Shown: positions 27,001-34,456, counted from the first letter of the stretch. The stretch: 43,479 nucleotides of DNA from an uncultured Dysosmobacter sp. (GCA_934504065.1 CAKSVQ010000007.1:1-43479), one strand, 5' to 3'. Numbers and translations are program-made. Notes: generated from the sequence alone by a model not told the origin.

Positions 27001-30000
27001 ACCTTGGCCGTGCCCGCGTTGGTGTTGTCCGCATAGGCAACGGTATAATCCGTGTCCAGCACCAGCACCGTTTCGCCGTCCTTGACCGTTACCGTCGGCT
27101 CGATGGCGCTTCCGGTATAGGCCACGTCGGCAATGTCCGCAATGCTCTCCGCCGTCAGCGCCTTGGGGCTGATGGCGAAGTCCGCCGTTCCGTAGTGGGT
27201 CTCCGTATCCGTCTCATACTCAACTCTGACGATGTAGCTGCCCACGCTGGCCGTGGCAAGGTCAGCCGCATCGACTGCCGTACCGTCGGCTTTCGTGTAG
27301 GTGACCGTGTACTTCACGCCCGCCGCTGCCTGATACTTCGGCTCTTGGGGAGTGCCGTAAGTCCAGTCTGCCATGGCGACCGCGAGGTCTTCCACAGTCT
27401 GCTTTGCAACGACCTCCATGTCAAAGGTCAGCGGAATCTGCTGGTAGTTTCTGCTGCTCAGGCCCACATTCACACTGCCCGCATGGCTTCCCGGTGCGAT
27501 CTGCGACACCGGATTCATGGTGATTTTTACCTTGCCGTCTTCCACAACAGCGGACTTTACCTGACCGTAGCAGTTGATCCCGTACTGGTTGACTGCCAAC
27601 TCGTCGCCGGAGCGAATGCTGTTGTTTGTCATGACATCGGCCAGAGAATATTCATAGGTGCGCTCGCTGGCGGCGGGATAGATGTTGATAGTCGTGGTGA
27701 ACGGAACACCCGTGCCTGCAAGCGCTGCCTTGTTGATGGTCAGCTCCTGTCTGCGGGAAACCGCATTGGTGTTCTCAGTTGCTTTAAACTGGGCCTCAAT
27801 GATATAGCTGCCTGCATCAATGGGGGCTTCATCCAGTTTTGCGCCCGTTGTGGCGTCATACCAGACAAAAGTGATCTCGTCATACAAATCCAGAGCATTG
27901 TGTTTGCCGTCATGAATTTGGATGTCACCCTCTGCGGGGGAATCGATCTTGCTGCCAGTAAAGCTCTTCCCGTAGGGATAACCGTTCCACGAGATCACCG
28001 GATCGACCTTGGTGATCTCATACTCCGTGCTGGCAGTCTGGCCGCCCAGCGTGATGCTGGCGGTGTAGGTACCCGCGTTGGTGGGAGCGGTGGTGCTCTC
28101 GGCATAGGTCGTGCCGTTTACACCCTTATAGGTAACGGTGATGCTATCCACCGCCGTGCCCTGCCAATCGTCGCTGGCCGTGACCGTCGCCGTCTTGGCC
28201 GTGCGGTCATAGGGCGCGCTGGCCGCGGAAACGGTCACGCTGCCGCCGTCCGTATTGGGGCAGCCATTCGCGGTGCAGGCGGCAGAGATGGTCTTGCCGT
28301 CCGCGCTGACGGTATAGGTCCAGTCATGCTGATGGATGCCAAGGGACAGGGTGCCGTCCTCGCCGCGAGTGACAACGTAGTTCTGACCCGTCACGTCCGG
28401 GGTAAAGATGGTGCTGTAGTCCAGCTTCGTATCCGTCGCGCCAGTGGCGAACGGAACCGAATCAGTCTCCGAAGGCGTGTCATAGGTGATAATGCCGAAC
28501 TTCGCGCCGCCTTTCAACCCGTCTCCGTTAATAGCAATGGTGGTATCCTTGGACAGACAGACATTGTTCGCGGTGCTGTTTGGGGCGCTGCCCAACACGT
28601 TCCCAATGACCTTTGCATCGCCGCTGACGGTAAAGGTGCTGCCGTTTTCGACATACACACCGCCGCCGGTAGCATCGTTCGTGCCATATACTCCACCGAG
28701 TACCGTATTTCCGGAGATGCTGCCGCCCTTCATGGTAAACACAGCACCGTTGTTACCTCCGCGTAGATATACGCCGCCGCCGTAGCGCATGGCGGTATTG
28801 TTGGAGATCGTGCCGCCATACATATTGAAGGCTGCGTAGTACCAGACAAATACGCCGCCGCCAAAAGAGGCACTGCTGCCGCCCAGCGTGTTGCCGGAGA
28901 CCGCGCCGCCGTACATATTAAAGGTGGTCGTACTGCCGCTCTGGCCGCTGACATACACACCGGTGCCCTGCCAACTGCTGCTCGTGTTGCCAGAGATGCT
29001 GCCGCCGTACAGGTTGAAGGTCGTGGTGGCTTTCTCGGAGCTGCCCTTGGGGGCGTTTACATACACGCCGCCGCTGGTGTATTTTGTATCATCGTCCTTC
29101 ATCCCATGGGTAACTGTTCCGGTTTGATCCTCCGAGCAGTCCGCCAAGCTGAGGGTCGCGTTCAGATCAACCGTAATAGCGTAGTTGTTGAAATTCGCCA
29201 CGATGCTGTGGCCGTTGAGGCAGAGCTTCACATCACCGCTGATCGTCAGCGTTTTGCTCAGGATCAGGTCATCCGTGAGGAAGTAGCTGCCCGTGGTCAG
29301 CGGATCGCCGTTATAAACGCCGCCCAGAGGAATTGTAAACTCCACCGATGGATGCTCTCCCTGATGCGCCGGGTCGGTGCAGTTGGCCTTGTCGCACAGA
29401 GGATGCGCGTCATGTTTGGCAGCAGACAGTACAACGGTACTGTCCTCGCCGTTCCATGTAAACGCATAATTGCTCAAAGGTTCATCGGTATGGAAGTATT
29501 TCTGTGCGCCGTCCTCCGCATTGGTGGCAACGGCCTTCGATGTAGCACCGGAAAGGCTTTCCTTGTTGATATAGAGGGATGCGCCATCGCTCAGCGGAAC
29601 GGCGATGGTGATGGCAGTGTCACTGCCATTCAGCAGGATGTTGTCGGCGCGGCCGCTGCCCTGCTCATACACATCGCCGGAAAGCGTGCCGTTTTTCCAG
29701 TTCTTCTCGACTTTTGCGGCGCCGGATACGGTAAATTTCCCTGCGGTTTTATTAGTCGAAGAATACTCCACATACACACCGCCGCCGCTGCTGGCGGAAT
29801 TATTCCCGGTAACAGCCGCGCTGCCGGACATGGTAAGGGAGCCGTCGGAAGCCACATACACGCCGCCGCCCTCTTTTTTGGCGGCGCTGTTTCCGGTCAC
29901 AGCCGCGTTGCCGGACATGGTAAAGGCGCCACTTGCGTACACGCCGCCGCCTTCCCGCGTTTTGGCAACATTCCCTGTGACAGTCGCATTGTCGGACATG

Positions 30001-31451
30001 GTAAAGGTGCTTGGCTTACCCTTGTAGTCGCTGCAAACAACCACGCCGCCGCCAAATCCATTGGCGATATTCCCCACGATTTTGGCCGTGCCGGACATAT
30101 TAAAGCTTGTATAAACGCCGGGGGTAGCGTCTACATACACGCCGCCGCCGTTGTATGTGGTCTGATTCGCGTCGTTCTCACCTGTGCCGCCGATGATGCC
30201 GCCGGACATGGTAAACGCCCCGTTGCAGAGCACAAACACACCGCCGCCATTGCCCTTTTGGACAGTGTTGCCGGTGATGCTGCCGCCGTACATATGAAAG
30301 GTAGCGCCCACACTCCTGGCACTGCCCACATATACACCACCACCGCTACCGTTTTGGGTAGTGTTGCCGGATATGCTACCGCCGTACAGATTGAAGGTAC
30401 CATCTGAGCCGTTTACACGCACGCCGCCGCCAAACCGGGCATTGTTGTTCGTGATACTGCCGCCGTACATATTGAAAGTACCAGCCTTTGAATCGTATCC
30501 GCCCACATACACACCGCCGCCGGTTGCGCTGTCGCCGTCTACGAAACCCGTATTGCCGGTGATACTGCCGCCATACAGGTTAAAGGTGCCCTTGTACACA
30601 TTCACACCGCAGCCAGTGTAATCCATGCCGCTGTAGTGGGTGATAGTGCCGCTGTTTTTGCAATCGGTAATAGTCAGTTCCGCACCCTCGCCTACAGAGA
30701 AAACATCGAAGCTGCCAAAGGCTCTGATGGGCATTCCGTTCAGGCAAATGGTGACTTTTCCGGTGATTTTGATCTGCTTCTCCGGAGATAGCCAATCTCC
30801 AAGATAATAATTGCCGCTGGAAAGGGTATAGTTATTACTTGTCAGTACCTCCTCGGTCAACTTTGTTTCAAAGTCTACCGCTCCGCTGTGCTTGCTGTCA
30901 TGGTCAGGGGCCGGGCAGTCATCCAGATGCGAGCAGAGCGTATGGCTATGCTCTGCCGCTGCCTGCACGGTCAGCGCCGCCGCCAGGGCTTCACAGAGCG
31001 CCTCATACCGCGCCATATCCAGCATGGCGGTCTGCTCCTCGGTCAGCGCCTCCAGCGCCTCGTCAATGGCAACCAGCCGTGCCGCGATCTCGTCTGCGTT
31101 CTCCGCCGTCACGTCCGTCGGCAGCGCGTTGATCTGCTCTTGAACAGCAGCTAACGCCCCGTCTGTTTGTTTCCATGGGGACTTCCGCACTTCTGCCGCA
31201 GGGGTCGCCTCTTCCTGCTCCGGCTGCTCCGGTTCTTTCGGCTGGGTGGGCTGTTCGTCCTCGTCCCCCGGCTGCTCCGGCGAAGCAGGCTGTTCGTCCT
31301 CGTCCCCCGGCGCTGCGGGGGCGGGGACGGTCTCGCCCTGCCCGGTCGGCTCCGGTGTGGGCTCTGGCGTTTCCTCGGCCAGCGCCGCTGTTGGCAACAG
31401 CGTCAGGCACAGGGCCAGCGCCAGAAGCCAGCTCATTGCGCGTTTTTTCAT
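24084..31451 (-). CDS. Giant SLH-anchored surface protein with beta-helix and Ig/MBG-like repeats
   Basis: A 2,455-residue exported protein. Order of parts: signal peptide (1-25, cleavage after LALA-like TAALA), Pro/Glu/Thr-rich linker (about 26-95), helical segment, then a first beta-helix block (about 270-590) built of GGSITGNT and GGGVYV-type turns. A second, shorter beta-helix block spans about 717-965. A long array of Ig-like and MBG-type modules follows, including two Big2-like units with SSNEEVATVDGNGKVTI and SSDETVATVDENGKVTI, and then a GGGGSSAP linker. Three SLH motifs at the end (about 2281-2455; CTRAQIVTFLWR) would hold it to cell-wall polymer. The start at 31451 has GGAGGAG upstream. 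No enzyme motif is seen; an adhesin or surface-coat role is inferred. It is flanked by tRNA-Leu genes and accessory elements, suggesting a variable locus. Confidence 0.93.
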   Translation of the reverse strand: MKKRAMSWLLALALCLTLLPTAALAEETPEPTPEPTGQGETVPAPAAPGDEDEQPASPEQPGDEDEQPTQPKEPEQPEQEEATPAAEVRKSPWKQTDGALAAVQEQINALPTDVTAENADEIAARLVAIDEALEALTEEQTAMLDMARYEALCEALAAALTVQAAAEHSHTLCSHLDDCPAPDHDSKHSGAVDFETKLTEEVLTSNNYTLSSGNYYLGDWLSPEKQIKITGKVTICLNGMPIRAFGSFDVFSVGEGAELTITDCKNSGTITHYSGMDYTGCGVNVYKGTFNLYGGSITGNTGFVDGDSATGGGVYVGGYDSKAGTFNMYGGSITNNNARFGGGVRVNGSDGTFNLYGGSISGNTTQNGSGGGVYVGSARSVGATFHMYGGSITGNTVQKGNGGGVFVLCNGAFTMSGGIIGGTGENDANQTTYNGGGVYVDATPGVYTSFNMSGTAKIVGNIANGFGGGVVVCSDYKGKPSTFTMSDNATVTGNVAKTREGGGVYASGAFTMSGNAAVTGNSAAKKEGGGVYVASDGSLTMSGSAAVTGNNSASSGGGVYVEYSSTNKTAGKFTVSGAAKVEKNWKNGTLSGDVYEQGSGRADNILLNGSDTAITIAVPLSDGASLYINKESLSGATSKAVATNAEDGAQKYFHTDEPLSNYAFTWNGEDSTVVLSAAKHDAHPLCDKANCTDPAHQGEHPSVEFTIPLGGVYNGDPLTTGSYFLTDDLILSKTLTISGDVKLCLNGHSIVANFNNYAITVDLNATLSLADCSEDQTGTVTHGMKDDDTKYTSGGVYVNAPKGSSEKATTTFNLYGGSISGNTSSSWQGTGVYVSGQSGSTTTFNMYGGAVSGNTLGGSSASFGGGVFVWYYAAFNMYGGTISNNTAMRYGGGVYLRGGNNGAVFTMKGGSISGNTVLGGVYGTNDATGGGVYVENGSTFTVSGDAKVIGNVLGSAPNSTANNVCLSKDTTIAINGDGLKGGAKFGIITYDTPSETDSVPFATGATDTKLDYSTIFTPDVTGQNYVVTRGEDGTLSLGIHQHDWTYTVSADGKTISAACTANGCPNTDGGSVTVSAASAPYDRTAKTATVTASDDWQGTAVDSITVTYKGVNGTTYAESTTAPTNAGTYTASITLGGQTASTEYEITKVDPVISWNGYPYGKSFTGSKIDSPAEGDIQIHDGKHNALDLYDEITFVWYDATTGAKLDEAPIDAGSYIIEAQFKATENTNAVSRRQELTINKAALAGTGVPFTTTINIYPAASERTYEYSLADVMTNNSIRSGDELAVNQYGINCYGQVKSAVVEDGKVKITMNPVSQIAPGSHAGSVNVGLSSRNYQQIPLTFDMEVVAKQTVEDLAVAMADWTYGTPQEPKYQAAAGVKYTVTYTKADGTAVDAADLATASVGSYIVRVEYETDTETHYGTADFAISPKALTAESIADIADVAYTGSAIEPTVTVKDGETVLVLDTDYTVAYADNTNAGTAKVTVTGRGNYTGDAVKNFTITPRLLSSVFDTATITKVYDGTTKSNLAIDYFTDVDGNVRYDLVKGKDYTLEAAYTDQNVPQNTVDCEINYTVELTNPNYAFAIVGTNVRRTEEGTWGAASITPARQTITVPAGKTVTKNGKGVNIADGTEVKGIAGGSEPGALTYTLVASYADVTLEGTTLTVAKNATLSSITVKVAAAATQNYEAAEETFTVTLSDRTAQDNFKFAKNAEKKTYGDEAFTLAAEGAEEGSTVTYASSNEEVATVDGNGKVTIRKAGTATITATASETDVYAEAVASYDLTVGKRNITVTAENQSTRVGKALDELTYTYAPELVAGDAFSGALATTADKDTVGTYPITRGNLALSDNYKLIFVDGTYTVTDKLTQDGFKFAKSTVEKIYGDAAFDFAATGAATGSSVTYTSSDETVATVDENGKVTILKAGMTVITAAATGTADYEAASVSYTLTVAKKSIAIPEEDTTAFTYNGQPQTYTLTENEAYTITGNVQINANEAGYTVTVALKDTENTQWADGTTAEKTYIFVISKKPIVIPKEDATVFTYNGSEQTYALAEDAAYTITGNVQTNANETGYTVTVALKDTDNTQWADGTTADKTYSFVIKKAVVTITVKDQTAYVGDAAPALDGESYTVAGLIEGETLTTAPTVAYVGDPDMTKAGETAIRASGASAGENYAITYVDGKLTVSARPSGGGGGSSAPTYPVNTPSKADNGSISSNVKNAAKGSTVTITVKPDVGYKLDGLTVTDSKGNALKLTDKGNGVYTFTMPEGKVEVSAAFAEETAEVASPFADVATNAYYFEAVKWAADKGITGGKGNSLFGSNDPCTRGQIVTFLWRAAGSPEPEDAANFTDVAADSYCAKAVAWAVENGITLGTTGTTFSPNASCTRAQGMAFLFRAVKASASGTSAFSDVASGAYYAQAVKWATDNGITNGIGNGLFGSNNPCTRAQIVTFLWRLYAGK
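25148..25597 (-). repeat. Tandem 225-bp repeat coding for two 75-residue modules
   Basis: Two adjacent copies (about 25148-25372 and 25373-25597) are offset by exactly 225 bases. Both encode modules with FTYNG, AYTITGNVQ, GYTVTVALKDT and NTQWADGTT. The DNA is highly similar, implying recent duplication or ongoing recombination. The outer boundaries are approximate. Confidence 0.85.
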
Positions 31452-31504
31452 TCGCTCTCCTCCTCTGTTTTTCGTCTTCGCCGCCGGACTGCGCGGCCCT
31501 TGGG

Positions 31505-31616
31505 CAAAGCGTTTCCCGCAGGGCCACCCTGCGGGCCCGGGGGCGCCCCCGGTTTGGTATGTGTCCATTTTGCCATGGCTACCATACCACACTTTCCCGC
31601 CCCGCAGGGCGCTTTG
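31505..31616 (-). other. Closed multi-branch inverted-repeat structure in the leader of the giant surface protein gene
   Basis: An outer 7-bp stem (31505-31511 with 31610-31616) encloses four successive hairpins. They are 31515-31523 with 31527-31535 (9 bp, loop CCA), the 16-base perfect palindrome 31537-31552, 31555-31561 with 31583-31589 (7 bp, holding an inner CCAT/ATGG pair), and 31599-31602 with 31607-31610. On the minus strand it lies 54 bases before the start codon, within the probable untranslated leader. It looks like a structured RNA or a palindromic mobile element. It matches no riboswitch family I can name. Confidence 0.6.
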
Positions 31617-31769
31617 TCCTGAAAGGTACGTTTTTTTGTCTGAATCGCACTTGAGGGAGCGAATGATGTAAAAAATGCAGTTGCTTTCCTGCGTTTTCCA
31701 TGGTGTGGTGTCGTCAGGCGCTGCACGAACGGCAGGCGGCCGGCACTTCCCGGAAGGGAGGTGATGTCT

Positions 31770-31842
31770 ATGGTTACATATAGTGAGCTTTGTACTGATA
31801 GGCGTTGCAACTCTGGTTTTCCAGTTTTGCAAACGAAAATGA
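31770..31842 (+). pseudogene. Frame-disrupted Hol-Tox-like small membrane toxin
   Basis: A strong ribosome binding site (GGGAGGTGATG, 31756-31766) precedes ATG and MVTYSEL, the usual start of the putative holin-like toxin family. The reading frame then leaves the expected path. In another frame from about 31791 the DNA reads VLIGVATLVFQFCKRK-stop, the hydrophobic helix and basic tail typical of such toxins. A one-base insertion relative to frame, or a two-base loss (for example TGTGTA to TGTA), explains it. In the zero frame a 42-residue unrelated peptide would be made (stop at 31896-31898). A 3' hairpin spans 31831-31845 with 31864-31877. By family, such toxins are type I toxins held by an antisense RNA, and an antisense promoter is present. 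Confidence 0.65.
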
Positions 31843-31896
31843 CCGCCCCTAGCCAAAGGAAGACGGTCATTTCGTTTGAAATCCTCTTTTTAGGCT

Positions 31897-31920
31897 GACC
31901 GCTTGTCGCAGCGCCTTTTT
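31897..31920 (+). terminator. Weak terminator after the Hol-Tox-like gene
   Basis: A short stem (CGCT with AGCG) at about 31901-31913 is followed by CCTTTTTG. It is the kind of weak 3' end seen after such small toxin genes. Confidence 0.4.
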
Positions 31921-31929
31921 GTATCATTT

Positions 31930-31957
31930 ATTATAGCAAATTATCCCGTCCTGTCAA
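31930..31957 (-). promoter_or_regulatory. Strong minus-strand promoter facing the Hol-Tox locus and the giant protein gene
   Basis: Consensus TTGACA (31952-31957), a 16-base spacer and TATAAT (31930-31935) on the minus strand; start expected near 31923. The RNA would be antisense to the 3' part of the Hol-Tox-like gene. If not terminated, it would continue through the multi-branch structure into the surface protein gene as a leader of about 470 bases. Confidence 0.85.
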
Positions 31958-31998
31958 GTCATAACCCGCAGCGAACTTACCGTCAAAAGGCTGACTCC

Positions 31999-32027
31999 TT
32001 GCAATTCATGAATGATTCTGATAAAAT
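31999..32027 (+). promoter_or_regulatory. Promoter and palindromic operator of the toxin-antitoxin pair
   Basis: TTGCAA (31999-32004), a 17-base spacer and TAAAAT (32022-32027). A perfect 10-base palindrome ATTCATGAAT (32004-32013) lies between them, a likely binding site for autorepression by the antitoxin complex (inferred from the family). Confidence 0.7.
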
Positions 32028-32058
32028 TACCACAGAATTATGCAGGAGGTGTTGATCT

Positions 32059-32325
32059 GTGATCATCAAATCTTCGACCACGCTGCGCAACGACTATGGC
32101 ACGATCTCCGATCTGGCGCACAAGGGCGCGGAACCTATTTATATCACCAAAAACGGCGAGGGCGATCTGGTCGTGATGAGCATTGAAGCCTTTGAACAGC
32201 GCGAGGAGACCCTGAAGCTGCGCGCAAAGCTGGAGGCTGCGGAAACGGCCCGGCTTTGCGGCGCACCCACCTATACGATGGAGGAATCCAGAAAACGGTT
32301 GGAGGCGATCTTCCAGCGTGGCTGA
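32059..32325 (+). CDS. Phd/YefM-family antitoxin
   Basis: The 88-residue protein starts with a region of the Phd/YefM DNA-binding fold (STTLRNDYGTISDLAH, then EPIYITKNGEGDLVVMSIEAFEQ), which recognises an operator palindrome. A helical, charged C-terminal half follows that would wrap the toxin. The start is a GTG at 32059, with AGGAGGT (32044-32050) in front. It overlaps the toxin gene by 8 bases. Such pairs stabilise genomic regions or respond to stress; here it borders an accessory block. Confidence 0.9.
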   Translation: MIIKSSTTLRNDYGTISDLAHKGAEPIYITKNGEGDLVVMSIEAFEQREETLKLRAKLEAAETARLCGAPTYTMEESRKRLEAIFQRG

Positions 32326-32641
32326 CCTTGTGATTCTGGAACCCGCCCAGTGGGAGTTGGAGGAAATCGCGCAGCTTCATAAAAACCTTGTAGGGCCAAA
32401 CTCTGCAAGAAATATCACCAACCTGATTTTGGATACGCTTTCCCGTTTGGAGCGGTTTCCGCTGTCCGGCCATATCCCGTGGGATAAGGAACTGCGAACC
32501 ATGGGATACCGCTATGTGATCGCGGGAAAATATATCTGCGTGTATCGGCTGATCGCCGAGACGGTCTATGTCTACCACATCGCCCACGGCGCAAGCAATT
32601 ACCCCACGCTGTTCAAAAAACTTCTGAAAGATGCCCCATAG
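32318..32641 (+). CDS. RelE/ParE-family toxin
   Basis: The 107-residue protein has the RelE/ParE superfamily fold pattern: an N-terminal strand (DLVILEPAQWELEEIAQL), two helices, and a C-terminal sheet with GYRYVIAGKYICVYRL and VYVYHIAHGASNY. RelE members cut mRNA on ribosomes and ParE members poison gyrase; the sequence alone does not decide which, although the arginine and tyrosine in RYV...YRL and the late histidine lean toward the RelE side. The start is a GTG at 32318, inside the end of the antitoxin gene. Length is normal and there are no disruptions. Confidence 0.88.
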   Translation: MADLVILEPAQWELEEIAQLHKNLVGPNSARNITNLILDTLSRLERFPLSGHIPWDKELRTMGYRYVIAGKYICVYRLIAETVYVYHIAHGASNYPTLFKKLLKDAP

Positions 32642-32682
32642 CAGCAGGCAACGCGCAGGGTAATTTGCGTAAAAAACAATAA

Positions 32683-32714
32683 AACCCCCAAAGTCTCAAC
32701 GACTTCGGGGGGTT
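32683..32714 (-). terminator. Terminator after the tRNA-Leu pair
   Basis: Stem 32683-32695 with 32701-32714 (one bulge), loop of about 5 bases, then TTTTA on the minus strand, directly after the CCA end of tRNA-Leu(CAG). Confidence 0.8.
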
Positions 32715-32802
32715 GGTGCGCGAGGCGGGACTTGAACCCGCACGTCCGTAATGGACACTAGAACCTGAATCTAGCGAGTCTGCCAATTCCACCACTCGCG
32801 CA
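32714..32802 (-). tRNA. tRNA-Leu (anticodon CAG)
   Basis: Acceptor TGCGCGA pairs with TCGCGCA and CCA is encoded. The anticodon stem CTAGA/TCTAG holds the loop TTCAGGT, giving CAG for CUG codons. A long variable arm and the T-arm GGGTTCAAGTCCC fit a leucine tRNA. It is the second tRNA of a pair. Confidence 0.97.
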
Positions 32803-32823
32803 TTTGGCATGGAAAAGGGATCA

Positions 32824-32910
32824 TGGTGCGGCTGACGGGACTTGAACCCACACGTCGATACGACACCAGCACCTCAAGCTGGCCTGTCTACCAGTTCCAG
32901 CACAGCCGCA
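32824..32910 (-). tRNA. tRNA-Leu (anticodon GAG)
   Basis: Acceptor TGCGGCT pairs with AGCCGCA and CCA is encoded. The anticodon stem CCAGC/GCTGG holds the loop TTGAGGT, giving GAG for CUC/CUU codons. It has a class II variable arm and is the first of the pair, behind a consensus promoter. Confidence 0.97.
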
Positions 32911-32943
32911 AATCAACTCTTCCTTGGAAAAGACTGCTTGATT

Positions 32944-32972
32944 ATTATAGCCAGAACTGCAGTGGTTGTCAA
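32944..32972 (-). promoter_or_regulatory. Promoter of the tRNA-Leu pair
   Basis: Perfect consensus on the minus strand: TTGACA (32967-32972), a 17-base spacer and TATAAT (32944-32949). Confidence 0.95.
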
Positions 32973-33003
32973 CACCTAATTTCAACTTTTTTCGAAAAAC
33001 AAC

Positions 33004-33049
33004 TTTCACCGGGGCGGCGGAGGGGGTCCTCTCTGCCGCCCCGGTGAAA
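33004..33049 (-). terminator. Terminator of gltA
   Basis: A perfect 15-bp GC-rich stem (33004-33018 with 33035-33049), followed on the minus strand by a T-rich tract (GTTGTTTTTC). Confidence 0.88.
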
Positions 33050-33064
33050 AACCGCTTCGTGCCC

Positions 33065-34456
33065 TCAGCGCTGCTCCATGGGCGTGTAGGAGCGGTGCTC
33101 TTCCACACACTCGTACCGGGGACGGATCAGCTTTCCTCCGGCGGTCAGCTCTTCCATGCGGTGGGCGCTCCAGCCCGCAATACGGGCCACGGCGAACAGG
33201 GGCGTGTACAGCTCCATGGGCAGGCCCAGCATCTCATAGACAAAGCCGCTGTAAAAATCGATGTTGGTGGACAGCGCGTCCTTATGCTGCCGCTCCATCA
33301 GCAGCGCCTTGCCCATTTTCTCCACATTGGTGTACAGCGTCAGCTCCTGTTCCCGGCCCTTTTCCGCCGCCAGACGGTGCACGTAATCCCGGAACACCTC
33401 GCAGCGGGGGTCCGACCGGGTGTAGACCGCGTGGCCCAGGCCGTAGATCAGGCCGCTGCGGTCGAAGGCCTCTTTGTTCAGAATTTTGGTCAGATAATCC
33501 GCAACGCAGCCCTCGTCCGACCAGTCCTTCACGTGGGTCTTGATATCGTCCATCATGGTCATGACCTTGCTGTTGGCGCCGCCGTGGCGGGGGCCCTTCA
33601 GCGAAGCCATGGCCGCCGCCATGGCGGAATAGGTATCCGTGCCGGAGGAGGTGACCACGTGGTTGGTGAAGGTGGAGTTGTTGCCGCCGCCGTGGTCGGC
33701 GTGCAGCACCAGCGCCACGTCCAGCACCCGGGCCTCCAGATCGGTGTAGCTGCAATCCTCCCGCAGCATCCGCAGGAAATTTTCCGCCGTGCTCAGTTCG
33801 GGCCTGGGCACGTGGATGAACAGGCTCTCACCCGGCAGGCTGTAACGCCACGCCTGATAGGCATAGATGGCGAGGACGGGCATATTGGCCGTGAGCTGCA
33901 GGCACTGGCGCAGCACGTTTTCAAGGCCGATGTCGTTGGGCTTATCGTCATAGCAGAACAGCGTCAGGATGGCGCGCTGCATGGTGTTCATCAGGTCCTT
34001 GGGCGGGGCCTTCATGATCACGTCCCGGAAAAAGTTGGACGGCAGTGTGCGGTAGGAGGCCAGCTGCACGCAGAAATCCTGCAACTGCTCCTGCGTGGGC
34101 AGCTCGCCGAACAGCAGCAGGTAGGCGGCCTCCTCAAAGGCATAGCGCCCGCGGGCGGCGGAGCCCTTCACGATCTCCCGGCAGTCGATGCCGCGATAGT
34201 ACAAAATACCGTCCGCCGGGGTGATATACTCCCGGTCGGCCGCAGTGGTCACCACGTTATAGGACTGGATCTCCGCCACGCGGGTCAGTCCGGTGAGCAC
34301 GCCGCGGCCATCCTCGTCGCGCAATCCGCGCTTGACGTTATATTCCTTATAAAGACGGGGGTCGATATAGTTCTTCTTCTCCCACTGCTCCTTCAGCGCA
34401 AGGATGGCAGGGGTGATCTCACAGTAAGCATTCTCCCGGTTTTCTTTCCAGATCAT
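33065..34456 (-). CDS. gltA: Citrate synthase (citrate/2-methylcitrate synthase family)
   Basis: Condenses oxaloacetate and acetyl-CoA to citrate. The 463-residue protein shows the core blocks GILYYRGIDCREIV (about 75), the catalytic-histidine region LHADHGGGNNSTFTNHVV (about 241), SLKGPRHGGANSKVM (about 277) and GLGHAVYTRSDPRCE (about 339). It is longer than Gram-negative forms, as usual for clostridial proteins. AAAGGAG lies in front of the ATG and a promoter at 34490-34518. Together with pyruvate carboxylase it suggests a partial oxidative branch towards 2-oxoglutarate and glutamate. A methylcitrate function cannot be excluded. Confidence 0.95.
   Translation of the reverse strand: MIWKENRENAYCEITPAILALKEQWEKKNYIDPRLYKEYNVKRGLRDEDGRGVLTGLTRVAEIQSYNVVTTAADREYITPADGILYYRGIDCREIVKGSAARGRYAFEEAAYLLLFGELPTQEQLQDFCVQLASYRTLPSNFFRDVIMKAPPKDLMNTMQRAILTLFCYDDKPNDIGLENVLRQCLQLTANMPVLAIYAYQAWRYSLPGESLFIHVPRPELSTAENFLRMLREDCSYTDLEARVLDVALVLHADHGGGNNSTFTNHVVTSSGTDTYSAMAAAMASLKGPRHGGANSKVMTMMDDIKTHVKDWSDEGCVADYLTKILNKEAFDRSGLIYGLGHAVYTRSDPRCEVFRDYVHRLAAEKGREQELTLYTNVEKMGKALLMERQHKDALSTNIDFYSGFVYEMLGLPMELYTPLFAVARIAGWSAHRMEELTAGGKLIRPRYECVEEHRSYTPMEQR

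Noticed and set aside
24063..28766. Plus-strand open frame of about 1,570 codons opposite the surface protein
   Set aside because: Antisense shadow produced by high GC and repeated modules; no start signal, no domain, Arg/Gly/Val/His-rich nonsense composition.
31560..31640. Cyclic-di-GMP (GEMM-I) riboswitch upstream of the surface protein
   Set aside because: Minus-strand words such as GGACAAAGC and ATGGTAGCCATGG resemble parts of the motif, but the GAAA loop, the first conserved half and the pairing scheme are absent; the multi-branch structure explains the repeats better.
31451..31856. Extension of the surface protein by 135 N-terminal residues
   Set aside because: The upstream frame is open but lacks a ribosome binding site and a signal peptide; the ATG at 31451 has both GGAGGAG and a clean signal peptide.
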